From: DAOTVY01 sp041082245
GTDB lineage: Bacteria > Chloroflexota > Chloroflexia > DTKN01
DNA: 64,000 bases
Reading direction: 5' to 3'
NCBI GenBank assembly: GCA_041082245.1
Contig: JBDOIE010000006.1
Coordinates: 18,545-82,544 of the forward strand
Part shown: positions 24,159 to 32,118 of the stretch, in pieces
How the letters are laid out: each line of letters opens with the position of its first letter
How positions within the stretch are numbered: the first letter of the stretch is position 1
Notes under the pieces: model-generated
The model's input: only the letters and a program-made list of their open reading frames with translations
Told to the model about the DNA's origin: nothing
The model's database searches: none
Made by a program: the position numbers and the translations under genes

Positions 24159-25049
24159 ATGGAGGGCTTTCTCAACCTATATAAGCCTTCCGGTCCGACT
24201 TCCCATGACCTGGTGATGCGCATCCGACGAGCCCTTCGCGGCCCGCGCGTGGGCCACGGTGGCACCCTCGATCCGCTCGCCGAAGGGGTGCTCCCGATCG
24301 GTATCGGCCGTGCCACCCGGCTGCTCCCGTTCTTCCAGGAAGCCGACAAGGCCTACCGGGCCGAAATCGTCCTCGGTACCAGCACCACAACCTACGACGC
24401 GGAAGGGGAAATCACCGCGCAGCATCCCGTCCCACCGCTCGAGCGGCACACCCTGGAGCAGGTTCTGGCAACCTTTGAAGGGACGATCGAGCAGGTTCCT
24501 CCCCCCTTCTCCGCGGTCCGTCAGGGCGGACGTCGGCTCTACGAACGGGCACGCCGGGGCGAAGTGGTAACGCTGCAGCCTCGCCGTGTGCAGATCTACC
24601 GACTGCGGCTGCTTGCCTGGGAGCCGCCACGCCTGACGGTGGAGATTCAGTGCGGCAGCGGCACGTACGTCCGCTCCCTCGCGCACGACCTGGGCGAACG
24701 GTTGGGGTGCGGCGCCTATCTGGCCGCATTGATCCGGCTCCGCGTGGGGCCGATGACAGTGGATGAGGCAGTCTCGGCTGAGCAGCTTGAGGCACTTATC
24801 GCACGGGGAGCCCTTGTGGAAGTCCTCCTGCCGATCGACCTGCCTGTGCGCCACTGGCCGGCGGTGGTGCTCCACGAAAGCGCGGTGCGCGCGCTGCTCG
24901 ACGGCCGTGCGCTCGAATTGCCCGCGGATGCGGTACCTTCTCATGCACAGCACGCGCGGGCCTGCCAGAGCAATGGGACGCTCGTTGCCCTCCTGCGGCG
25001 CGACACCGGGGGGCGCCGATGGCATCCGTTCCTTGTCCTTCGGCCCTGA
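24159..25049 (+). CDS. truB: tRNA pseudouridine(55) synthase TruB
   Basis: A 296-residue TruB that makes pseudouridine 55 in the T-loop of tRNAs. The catalytic aspartate lies in GHGGTLDPLAEGVL. Other conserved parts are LNLYKPSGPTSHDLV at the N-terminus, LVLG-like IVLGTSTTTYDAEG, and CGSGTYVRSLAHDLG. The C-terminal part from about residue 220 is a diverged PUA-like region. The ATG follows GAGGGGTAACCG, 3 bases after rbfA. Confidence 0.96.
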   Translation: MEGFLNLYKPSGPTSHDLVMRIRRALRGPRVGHGGTLDPLAEGVLPIGIGRATRLLPFFQEADKAYRAEIVLGTSTTTYDAEGEITAQHPVPPLERHTLEQVLATFEGTIEQVPPPFSAVRQGGRRLYERARRGEVVTLQPRRVQIYRLRLLAWEPPRLTVEIQCGSGTYVRSLAHDLGERLGCGAYLAALIRLRVGPMTVDEAVSAEQLEALIARGALVEVLLPIDLPVRHWPAVVLHESAVRALLDGRALELPADAVPSHAQHARACQSNGTLVALLRRDTGGRRWHPFLVLRP

Positions 25050-25067
25050 GGAAGTGGGGTTGCAGCG

Positions 25068-26018
25068 ATGGAGGTCATCCAGGGGTGGACACGGATCGAG
25101 ATACCCGGTGCCGTAGGCACCATCGGAGTGTTTGACGGCGTGCATCTGGGGCACCAGGTGCTCATGCGGGGGGTTGTGGAAAGGGCCCAGGCACTGGGGT
25201 TGCGTGCCGTCGCCATTACCTTCCATCCCCACCCGCGCTCCATCGTGGCGCCCGATCTCCCCTGGGAGTACATCTGCTCCCTGGAAGAACGCATCGCGCG
25301 CATCTCCGAGCTGGGCGTGGACCTCCTGATCATCCTGCGGTTCACCCCGGAGCTGGCGGCAACGCCCGCCGAAGCATTCGTTGCCCAGCTCGTGGCCTGC
25401 GTTCCCATCCGCGAACTGCACGTCGGATCGGGCTTCGTGTTGGGAAGGGGGCGAGAGGGTGACCTGGCGCGCTTGCAGGCACTCGGACAACGGTGGGGGT
25501 TCTCGGTCTATGCTGTGCCGCCGGTATGCGTGGACGGCCGGCCGGTCAGCAGTACGCGCATCCGGGAGCTCGTTCAGGCCGGTCGCGTGGAAGAGGTCAG
25601 CCGGTGGCTCGGCCGGCCCTTTTCCTTGCGCGGAGAAGTTGTCGCGGGGGCAGGCCGCGGGCGTCTTCTGGGCTTCCCCACCGCCAACCTCCACCTCCAC
25701 CCTCGCCAGCTCCTGCCTGGGGATGGAGTTTATGCGGTGCGGGTGCGTCTTCCCGCTGTCGCCTCCCATCCCGAGCTGCACGCGGGCCTTGCCTACGTCG
25801 GGCGCCGGCCGACCTTCGGCGCTGGCGAGCGCGTGGTGGAAGTGCACCTGCTCGATTTCGACGGCGACCTGCTGGGGTACGAACTGCGCGCCGACTTTGT
25901 CCGGCGGATACGCCCAGACCGGACCTTCCCCAGCTCGGAAGCCCTGACGGAACAGATGATGCGCGACCTGGCTGCAGCACGCGCGATTTTCCAGGTCGCT
26001 CCCTCGGAATACCCCTAG
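25068..26018 (+). CDS. ribF: Bifunctional riboflavin kinase / FAD synthetase
   Basis: A 316-residue RibF that makes FMN and FAD from riboflavin. The N-terminal nucleotidyltransferase (FAD synthetase) half has GVFDGVHLGHQ and ITFHPHPRS; the substrate strand shows SSTRIRELV. The C-terminal flavokinase half has GRGRLLGFPTANLH and the end of the barrel NAD/E-like HLLDFDGDLLGYEL. It is the last gene of the nusA operon, 18 bases after truB, and overlaps the convergent isochorismatase-GNAT gene by 4 bases. Confidence 0.96.
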   Translation: MEVIQGWTRIEIPGAVGTIGVFDGVHLGHQVLMRGVVERAQALGLRAVAITFHPHPRSIVAPDLPWEYICSLEERIARISELGVDLLIILRFTPELAATPAEAFVAQLVACVPIRELHVGSGFVLGRGREGDLARLQALGQRWGFSVYAVPPVCVDGRPVSSTRIRELVQAGRVEEVSRWLGRPFSLRGEVVAGAGRGRLLGFPTANLHLHPRQLLPGDGVYAVRVRLPAVASHPELHAGLAYVGRRPTFGAGERVVEVHLLDFDGDLLGYELRADFVRRIRPDRTFPSSEALTEQMMRDLAAARAIFQVAPSEYP

Positions 26019-27124
26019 GATCGGCCTCCGTTCGTACCGTCTGCGCCGGACGGCAGACGCGCTTTGGCTCCGGAAGGGACCGTACGCTCGAGCCACAGCT
26101 CCGTCCACCGCCGCGGCCGGGGCCGGAAACCGGCCCGCAGGTAGAGCGCGAAGGCGGCGAGGTTCCCGCTCGAAACCTGGAGTTCCAGGCGCGCCACGCC
26201 GCGCCGGCGCGCCTCTTCCTCGGCCTGCTCCAGCAGCCACAGGCCCCAACCCTGGCGGCGTGCCTCGGGGAAAACCCCGAGCGCCTCAATGCGCAGCGCA
26301 TCCCGAACCCGGCGGTACACGAGCACCCCGGCCGGGCGGCCGTCCAGCTCGAACCAGAACGGTTCTGCGCGGCGGTGGAAGAGGTCATGCAGGATGCGTC
26401 GCGCCCACCAGGAGACGACCGGCAACTGCAACGCCCCCTCTAACCTCAAGTCTCCCTGTCGCACGGTATCCAGCACCGCGCGGGTGAACGCCTCGCGCTC
26501 CGGCTTCGCAGGTGCACGCAACGAAGGCTTCGGGGGCGACTGCACAGCGTCAGCTTGCAGCCTGCTTGCGACCGAAGCACAGTCCGCCATCTCTATCCCC
26601 AATTCGGCCAGATCCAGGAGGTTCGCCTGCTGGCGCTCCGGGGTGGGCGAAGAGGTCCCGTCTGCAAGAAGGATCACCCGGTAACCGTAGACGGTGGCAT
26701 CGTAGACGGTCGCACGGACGCAGTTGGGCGTCTGTGTCCCGCCGATCACGAGCGTGTCCACGCCGGCGCGGCGGAGCAACCGGTCGAGCTCCGTCCCGAA
26801 GAAGGCGCTCCACGCCCGCTTGCGCACGACCGGCTCTCCCGGGCGAGGTGCAAGCGCAGGCACGATTTGCGCGCCCCAGCTTCCCGGAAGGCAAAATCCC
26901 CCGAGCCTCGAGAACGCCTCTCTGCGCACCGATTCTACATCCGCCCCGTCGGGCTGGTGCTCCCGTACCACAAAAACCACCGGCCGGTTCGCGGCGCGGA
27001 ACGCTTCCAGCACCTCGGCAAGCCGCGGGACCGTCTCCGGTGCCCCGGCGACGAACAGCTTCCCTCGTGGGTCGACGAAGTCGTTCTGCATGTCGATGAT
27101 GAGCAGCGCCACTTGTGCCATCAT
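26015..27124 (-). CDS. Isochorismatase-family cysteine hydrolase fused to GNAT acetyltransferase
   Basis: A 369-residue two-domain protein. Residues 1-190 are an isochorismatase-like hydrolase with the catalytic triad Asp11 (LIIDMQNDF), Lys102 (VVRKRAWSAFFG) and Cys135 (GGTQTPNCVRATVYDA), as in nicotinamidases and related amidases. Residues about 215-350 are a GNAT N-acetyltransferase with the acetyl-CoA loop ARRQGWGLWLLEQA. The linker is Pro/Ser rich. The ATG overlaps the stop of the upstream methyltransferase (ATGA) after GGCAGGAGCGG. It is the last gene of the leftward GT39 operon. The fusion is unusual: it may combine amide hydrolysis and acyl transfer on one substrate, but no substrate is evident. 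Confidence 0.88.
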   Translation of the reverse strand: MMAQVALLIIDMQNDFVDPRGKLFVAGAPETVPRLAEVLEAFRAANRPVVFVVREHQPDGADVESVRREAFSRLGGFCLPGSWGAQIVPALAPRPGEPVVRKRAWSAFFGTELDRLLRRAGVDTLVIGGTQTPNCVRATVYDATVYGYRVILLADGTSSPTPERQQANLLDLAELGIEMADCASVASRLQADAVQSPPKPSLRAPAKPEREAFTRAVLDTVRQGDLRLEGALQLPVVSWWARRILHDLFHRRAEPFWFELDGRPAGVLVYRRVRDALRIEALGVFPEARRQGWGLWLLEQAEEEARRRGVARLELQVSSGNLAAFALYLRAGFRPRPRRWTELWLERTVPSGAKARLPSGADGTNGGRS

Positions 27125-27891
27125 CCGCTCCTGCCGGGCTTCCAGCCCAGAGCGTAGAAGGTCGGGACAAAGAGCACCCGCTGGCCCGATCGTATGGCCT
27201 CTGCATCGATCCTTTCTAGCCGCTGGAGCTCGTCATGCGGGAGGTGGCCACGCAGGTCTTCCTGGCGGACGCGCCATTCTGCGGCAAACGCTGCATCCGG
27301 CTCTGCCGGGACCGTCCAGTTCCCGCCCATGATGCCTACCGTCGCTCGCAGGCCTGCGGCCGCGAAATATGCCCCGAGCCGGCGGCCGACCTCGGGGTCG
27401 GCTCCCTGCTCCCGCAGCGCCTGTGCCTGAAGTCGACCGAGGCGTGCCAGTTCGGGCGGATAATCGATCCGTCCGCCATAGTCCGGCTCGGCGCACGCGA
27501 GCACGCATCCTCCAGGCCGCACGACGCGGGCCATTTCGGCAACCACCTGTGCCGGCACGCGCACCCACAACAGGAGGAAATGGCAGAAGACCACGTCGAA
27601 CGACGCATCGCGGAACGGAAGCGCATGCGCGTCTCCCTGCACCCACAGGACGTCCGGATTTCGCCGGCGCGCGAAGGCAAGCATATCCGCATCGATGTCC
27701 AGCCCGACGAGGGAAGCGCGCATCATACCTGCTACCTCGGCGGTCACCGCCCCCGTGCCGCAGCCCACCTCGAGCACCGCGGACGCCCCGGCCAGACGGG
27801 CCTGCCGGAAGAGCCAGAGGCGCGTGGGGCGTGTCCACGAGGCCTGCGTCAAGAACCATTCGTGCCACTCGCCCGTGCTCCGGAACTTCAT
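27121..27891 (-). CDS. Class I SAM-dependent methyltransferase
   Basis: A 256-residue Rossmann-fold methyltransferase of the UbiE/Methyltransf_11 type. Motif I is VLEVGCGTGAVT at about 40-51. The acidic residue at the end of strand 2 is GLDIDADM, motif II/III is GDAHALPFRDASFDVVFC, and the post-II strand is VVRPGGCVLACAEPDYG. The ATG follows AGGAGGCCCGG. It lies 21 bases after a GT39 gene and overlaps the hydrolase-GNAT gene by 4 bases. It may methylate a glycan or lipid acceptor of the same operon. The acceptor is unknown. Confidence 0.88.
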   Translation of the reverse strand: MKFRSTGEWHEWFLTQASWTRPTRLWLFRQARLAGASAVLEVGCGTGAVTAEVAGMMRASLVGLDIDADMLAFARRRNPDVLWVQGDAHALPFRDASFDVVFCHFLLLWVRVPAQVVAEMARVVRPGGCVLACAEPDYGGRIDYPPELARLGRLQAQALREQGADPEVGRRLGAYFAAAGLRATVGIMGGNWTVPAEPDAAFAAEWRVRQEDLRGHLPHDELQRLERIDAEAIRSGQRVLFVPTFYALGWKPGRSG

Positions 27892-27912
27892 CCGGGCCTC
27901 CTGCGCGACGCT

Positions 27913-29976
27913 TCAGCGGGACGACACGAGATGGATCCAGTCGACCATTACCCCTACCGCCCGGTTGTCGGGCAGGTGACGGTCGAAGCGGTGCGGGCGA
28001 TAGGTTTGGCTGTGCATCTCGAGCACTACGATCGTGCCCTCCTGCAGCTCTCCCAGGGGCAACGTGTAGGTGTGCCACCCGTTTGCCACGACGAACGTAC
28101 CCAGGCAGATGCTCCCCTGCCACAGCCTCACCCGGGGCAGAGGCACGCCCTCGGGCCGGCCGGCGGACATCCGTATTTCGAGCTGCGCCGGGCCGGTTCT
28201 GGGCACCCGTAGCCGGAAGTACACACGCCAGGCGCTCCAGCGGAAGGTCGTGCCGTCGCTTGTGCGCTCCGGCAGATACCATCCGCGCACGTTTCCTAAC
28301 TCCAGAGAGCTTCCCAGGTCGAGCGCTGACGGCGCCTGAGAGGCGAAATGGTACCATGCCCAGCGCTGCAGGTCCTCGAGCGAATCCGCTTCGTAGGCCA
28401 ATTCCCGGGCCGCCTGCACGGGGTCCGTCTCCCGGAGGATGTCCCCGAGCAAGAGGTGAGGGCGGGGATGGCCCGACCGGTAGCGGATCGCTTCGCGGAG
28501 TACCTCCAGAGCGGCGTCAGTGTCCCCCTGGGCACGGAACACTTCCCCAAGAAGTACCCGGGCTTCGGCCGATTCGGGGTAGACCCGCAGTGCCGCGCGT
28601 GCCCGTTCAGCAGCCCGCGCAAGATCTCCTCTTTGCAGGGCCTGCTGGCCAAGCGCCACCTGCAGCCGCTTGGCGGCGACCTGGTAGCTCAGCCGTGGAT
28701 AGTTGGCGTGCGCAAGAAGCAGAGCCATAAAGCCCGCCAGCAGGAAGAACGCCGCAACCGCCCGCGTGGACAACCGGCCAAGTCCGCGAGGGTCGGCGAG
28801 CACACCTGCCGCGTACGGCAGAAGCAGCAGAAGAAAGGGCAGGCGGTAGCGAAGCTCGACGTGGAAAAGGGTGGTGGTTGCCGGCACATACAGCAGCCAG
28901 GCGATGTCGAGCAAGTAGGTCCGGGGCCGCTGCCACACCGTCCCTACGAGCCCGGCACCGACGAGGAGAAGGTATAGCCCGTCCCCGAGCAGCACCCGCG
29001 CCCAGACCTCGCCCGGGGGATACCAGATGGCCGGCCGCCGCAAGAAATCGTCGAAATACTCCAGGGCGAAAAAGGCGCGGAGCTCGCGCCAGCATTTGGC
29101 CGCAAACCACTCCGGGTGCCTTCGGATCGCCTCCAGACCACGGCGCAGCGAGAGCCCCTGCCGCTCGCCTTCCGGGTAGCGCAGCAGTTCCGCCTTTACG
29201 CGATCGCGGCCCAGCTCCGGGTCGTTATCCAGCCACAGGTTCGTCGCGCCGGTGGTATCGATGAGGATGAAGGCGCGGTAGGTCAGGACGTTCCGCACCG
29301 TCCAGGGCAGGATGACAAGCCCCGCCCCGGCCAGCACAAGACCTGCCAGGAACCATCCTTTGGACCGTTTCCGATGATCGCCCCCTCGGCTACCGTACCA
29401 GCCCAGGCCTACCGCTGCGAGCACTACCCACGGGAGACCGGTAGAGCGCGTCAGCGCCACCAGGCCGAACAGCACGCCGCTCAGGAAAGCGAGCTTCCGG
29501 TCGGGCCGCAGGCATCCGTACTCGAGCGTGACCATCGCCAGGGCAAGCAAGAAGAGGAACAGCGTCTCGGTGAGGAGGAGGGTGGGCTGGAGCGCAAACG
29601 GGAAGAACAGGGCCCCGAGCAGAGCGGCGATCCTTCCCGCGCGCTCTCCGTGGCGGAGCCGCACCCAGAGATAAAGGAGAGGAACCGTACCCACGCTGAG
29701 GAGGAGTTGCGCGATGCGTGCAGCGGTCACCTCGGCCCCGAAGATGCGGAAGACGACCGCAAGAAAGAGCGGATAGAGGGGACCGCGCATCAGTTCGAGA
29801 TCGTGATACCCTTTGCCCTGGACAAAAGTGCGCGCCTGTTCGAAAAAGGCGGCTTCGTCCCCGCTGAGCGGATAGAGCCAGTGCCACGAAAGCGCAAGCA
29901 GGCGCAGCAGGAGCGCCAGCAGGACGGCTCCCGCAATCCAGGCGACGGACCACCGACTCCAACGTGCCCGTTCCAT
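27913..29976 (-). CDS. GT39-type membrane glycosyltransferase with TPR and beta-sandwich tail
   Basis: A 687-residue polytopic protein. The N-terminal two thirds has about ten hydrophobic helices and the ArnT/PMT-family extracytoplasmic loop with the catalytic acidic pair in LSGDEAAFFEQA. A region of tetratricopeptide-like helices follows (about residues 440-540: RGDLARAAERARAALRVYP, AQGDTDAALEVLREAIRY). The tail is a beta-rich domain resembling carbohydrate-binding jelly rolls. Such enzymes transfer sugars from polyprenyl-phosphate donors to lipids or proteins outside the membrane. The next gene upstream encodes a paralog with the same three-part layout. Confidence 0.87.
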   Translation of the reverse strand: MERARWSRWSVAWIAGAVLLALLLRLLALSWHWLYPLSGDEAAFFEQARTFVQGKGYHDLELMRGPLYPLFLAVVFRIFGAEVTAARIAQLLLSVGTVPLLYLWVRLRHGERAGRIAALLGALFFPFALQPTLLLTETLFLFLLALAMVTLEYGCLRPDRKLAFLSGVLFGLVALTRSTGLPWVVLAAVGLGWYGSRGGDHRKRSKGWFLAGLVLAGAGLVILPWTVRNVLTYRAFILIDTTGATNLWLDNDPELGRDRVKAELLRYPEGERQGLSLRRGLEAIRRHPEWFAAKCWRELRAFFALEYFDDFLRRPAIWYPPGEVWARVLLGDGLYLLLVGAGLVGTVWQRPRTYLLDIAWLLYVPATTTLFHVELRYRLPFLLLLLPYAAGVLADPRGLGRLSTRAVAAFFLLAGFMALLLAHANYPRLSYQVAAKRLQVALGQQALQRGDLARAAERARAALRVYPESAEARVLLGEVFRAQGDTDAALEVLREAIRYRSGHPRPHLLLGDILRETDPVQAARELAYEADSLEDLQRWAWYHFASQAPSALDLGSSLELGNVRGWYLPERTSDGTTFRWSAWRVYFRLRVPRTGPAQLEIRMSAGRPEGVPLPRVRLWQGSICLGTFVVANGWHTYTLPLGELQEGTIVVLEMHSQTYRPHRFDRHLPDNRAVGVMVDWIHLVSSR

Positions 29977-29982
29977 GGCACC

Positions 29983-32118
29983 CTATTCCCCGCGCACTTC
30001 CGCGGAATCCAGCATCAACCCCAGGACCCGCAGTTCCCCCGTGTTCAGGAGGTCCTGCGGGCCGGGGAGAAAAAGCGTGCACCGCAGCTGGACGACAGCA
30101 TCGCTACCGGGCGGAAACGGCGGCAGAGGAAGGGTGACTTCCGACCAGCCGTCGGTACGCGCTACGAAGCGGGCGATCTCTTTCCCACCTACCAGCACTG
30201 CCACCTCGGGCGCTGCCTCGCCGGCCGGCCGCCACGCCCAGTAGCGCAGGTGCAACTCGAGGGGCCTCCCGCTTCCTACGCCCGGAAAACGCAGCGCGGC
30301 TTCCCCTTTGCTCCAGCGGAAGGTCCGTTCGCCGTCCCGCTCCGCACGGTAGAAGCCCTGGATCAGTCCCCAGTCGAGCCCGCCGCCAAGGTCGATTGTG
30401 GCTGTGGGCGGAGGCTCGAGGTGTGTGTAGGCCCAGTCGACCGGGTTACGCTCGACGACCCGCCGGTGGGAAAATTCCGCCCGCGCTCCCGCAAGGTCAC
30501 CCTGGGCGCGGAGCAGATCCCCGCGGAGCAACGCTGCCTGAGGCCAATCGCTCCCCTCGAGCACAGCGAGCGCGGCGTCGAGCTCTCCCGAGGCCCGCAG
30601 CCATTGGGCCTCCACGACCCGCGCCGCAGCGAGAGGTTGCACGCCGTCCGGTCGATACTCCAGGGCAGGGGCCAGGGCTTCCCGGGCAGCCTGTAGATCG
30701 CCGCGGGTGAGCGCGTGCTCGGCGCGGGCCAGGTAGCGTGCTACGGCGCGGCTCCGGAGCGCGAGGCGTGTCGCGCCAAGGGAAGCCGGGTAAGGGCCGA
30801 GGCACGAGGGGATCGCGACCTTCCAGAAGGCCACGGTCAGCAGGAGAGCGATGCCCAGGCGTGCAAAGAGCGCAGGCCGGCGCAGAGCGCTCCAGGGCCG
30901 TGCTGTGATCCCCCCGGCGTACAGCGCAAGAAACGGCCAGAGCGAAAGGCGGAAGCGGCCGATGGCGAAAAAGAGCACACCGGTGCACAGGGAGAAGCCA
31001 AGCCATAGCAGGATGAGCCCGCGCCCCGGTTCACGACGCGAAAGGCAAAGCCCCACGAGAGCAACGGGAACGAGGAGGAGATAGAGCAGGTCCTCCAGAG
31101 CAAAGAGCGCGATCAAGTGGGCCACCGATACCGCGCCCAGAGAGAAGCCATCGACGAGCCGCTCGTCGGCGCCGTAGTTGATGCGCAGGAGCTGCCTCAG
31201 TTCGACTGCCCGGCTCCGAAGGTATGCTGCCGGATCGGCGCTGATCGCTTCCCACCCCTGCCGATAGGCATAGGCTTGCCGGCTGAGAGGATCGGGAAAC
31301 CCGAGCAGAGTCTGGTGCACCTTGTAGGCGTTACGGAACTGGCCTCCCTGGGTGCCCAGCCAGAAGTTGTAGCCGCCGGTGGTGTCGACCAGGACCGGCC
31401 GGCCGAAGGCCTTCCAGGTGTAGATGCTCCAGGGGAGCAGCACCAGGAGCACCGTGCCTGCGAACAGCGCGGTGTACAACAGTCGCTTCGCGAGGTCGCC
31501 GCGGGACTGCAGGAGCATCCAGGCACAAACCAGCGGCAAGAAGGCAAGCGCGACGCCGCGGGTGAGGACGGCCAGGCCAGAAAACAGTCCCGCAACGAGC
31601 AGGAAGCGAAGGCTTGTGCGAGGAGTCCCCGCCCTCACATAGCCGACCAGAGCCGCGACAACCCCCAGGAACAGAGGCAGGAACAGGTTCTCCGCGAGCA
31701 CGAGGTGCGGCAACGAAGCGAGCGGAAATGCGAGCGCGGCCAGGGAAGCGGCGAGCCTTCCTGCACGGTTGCTCCACATGGTGCACCCGAGAGCGTAGAG
31801 CAGAGCAGGAATTGCCAGGCTGAGCGCGATCTGGGCGAAGCGGATCGCGAGCAACGCCTGTGGGGAAAGCGGCCCCTCTGTGCCTCCGAACAGGCGCAAG
31901 AAAGGCGAAAGGAACAGCAGGTACAGAGGAGGACGCAACCAGGGCCACTCGGCGTAAAAGGAGAAACCGCGGCCGTGGGCAAGGCCCCAGGCTGCGGCCA
32001 GGTACTCCGGCTCATCGCTCACGAGGTGTTCACGAGGCAGGACGGCGAGGAGTCCTAGACGCACCGCAAGCGAGAGCGCGAGCAGGATCCCCAGGTCGCG
32101 CCGCGCTTCTCGGGTCAC
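29983..32118 (-). CDS. GT39-type membrane glycosyltransferase with TPR and beta-sandwich tail (paralog)
   Basis: A 711-residue paralog of the downstream gene. It has multiple membrane helices, the loop LVSDEPEYLAAAWGLAHG with the catalytic acidic residues, then TPR-like repeats (LTRGDLQAAREALAPALEYRP, RASGELDAALAVLEG) and a C-terminal beta-sandwich. The start is GTG 32116-32118 behind GGAGGGGAAGCC, which makes a 4-base GTGA overlap with the upstream gene; an ATG 45 bases earlier lies inside that gene. It probably uses a polyprenyl-linked sugar on the outer face of the membrane. Confidence 0.87.
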   Translation of the reverse strand: MTREARRDLGILLALSLAVRLGLLAVLPREHLVSDEPEYLAAAWGLAHGRGFSFYAEWPWLRPPLYLLFLSPFLRLFGGTEGPLSPQALLAIRFAQIALSLAIPALLYALGCTMWSNRAGRLAASLAALAFPLASLPHLVLAENLFLPLFLGVVAALVGYVRAGTPRTSLRFLLVAGLFSGLAVLTRGVALAFLPLVCAWMLLQSRGDLAKRLLYTALFAGTVLLVLLPWSIYTWKAFGRPVLVDTTGGYNFWLGTQGGQFRNAYKVHQTLLGFPDPLSRQAYAYRQGWEAISADPAAYLRSRAVELRQLLRINYGADERLVDGFSLGAVSVAHLIALFALEDLLYLLLVPVALVGLCLSRREPGRGLILLWLGFSLCTGVLFFAIGRFRLSLWPFLALYAGGITARPWSALRRPALFARLGIALLLTVAFWKVAIPSCLGPYPASLGATRLALRSRAVARYLARAEHALTRGDLQAAREALAPALEYRPDGVQPLAAARVVEAQWLRASGELDAALAVLEGSDWPQAALLRGDLLRAQGDLAGARAEFSHRRVVERNPVDWAYTHLEPPPTATIDLGGGLDWGLIQGFYRAERDGERTFRWSKGEAALRFPGVGSGRPLELHLRYWAWRPAGEAAPEVAVLVGGKEIARFVARTDGWSEVTLPLPPFPPGSDAVVQLRCTLFLPGPQDLLNTGELRVLGLMLDSAEVRGE

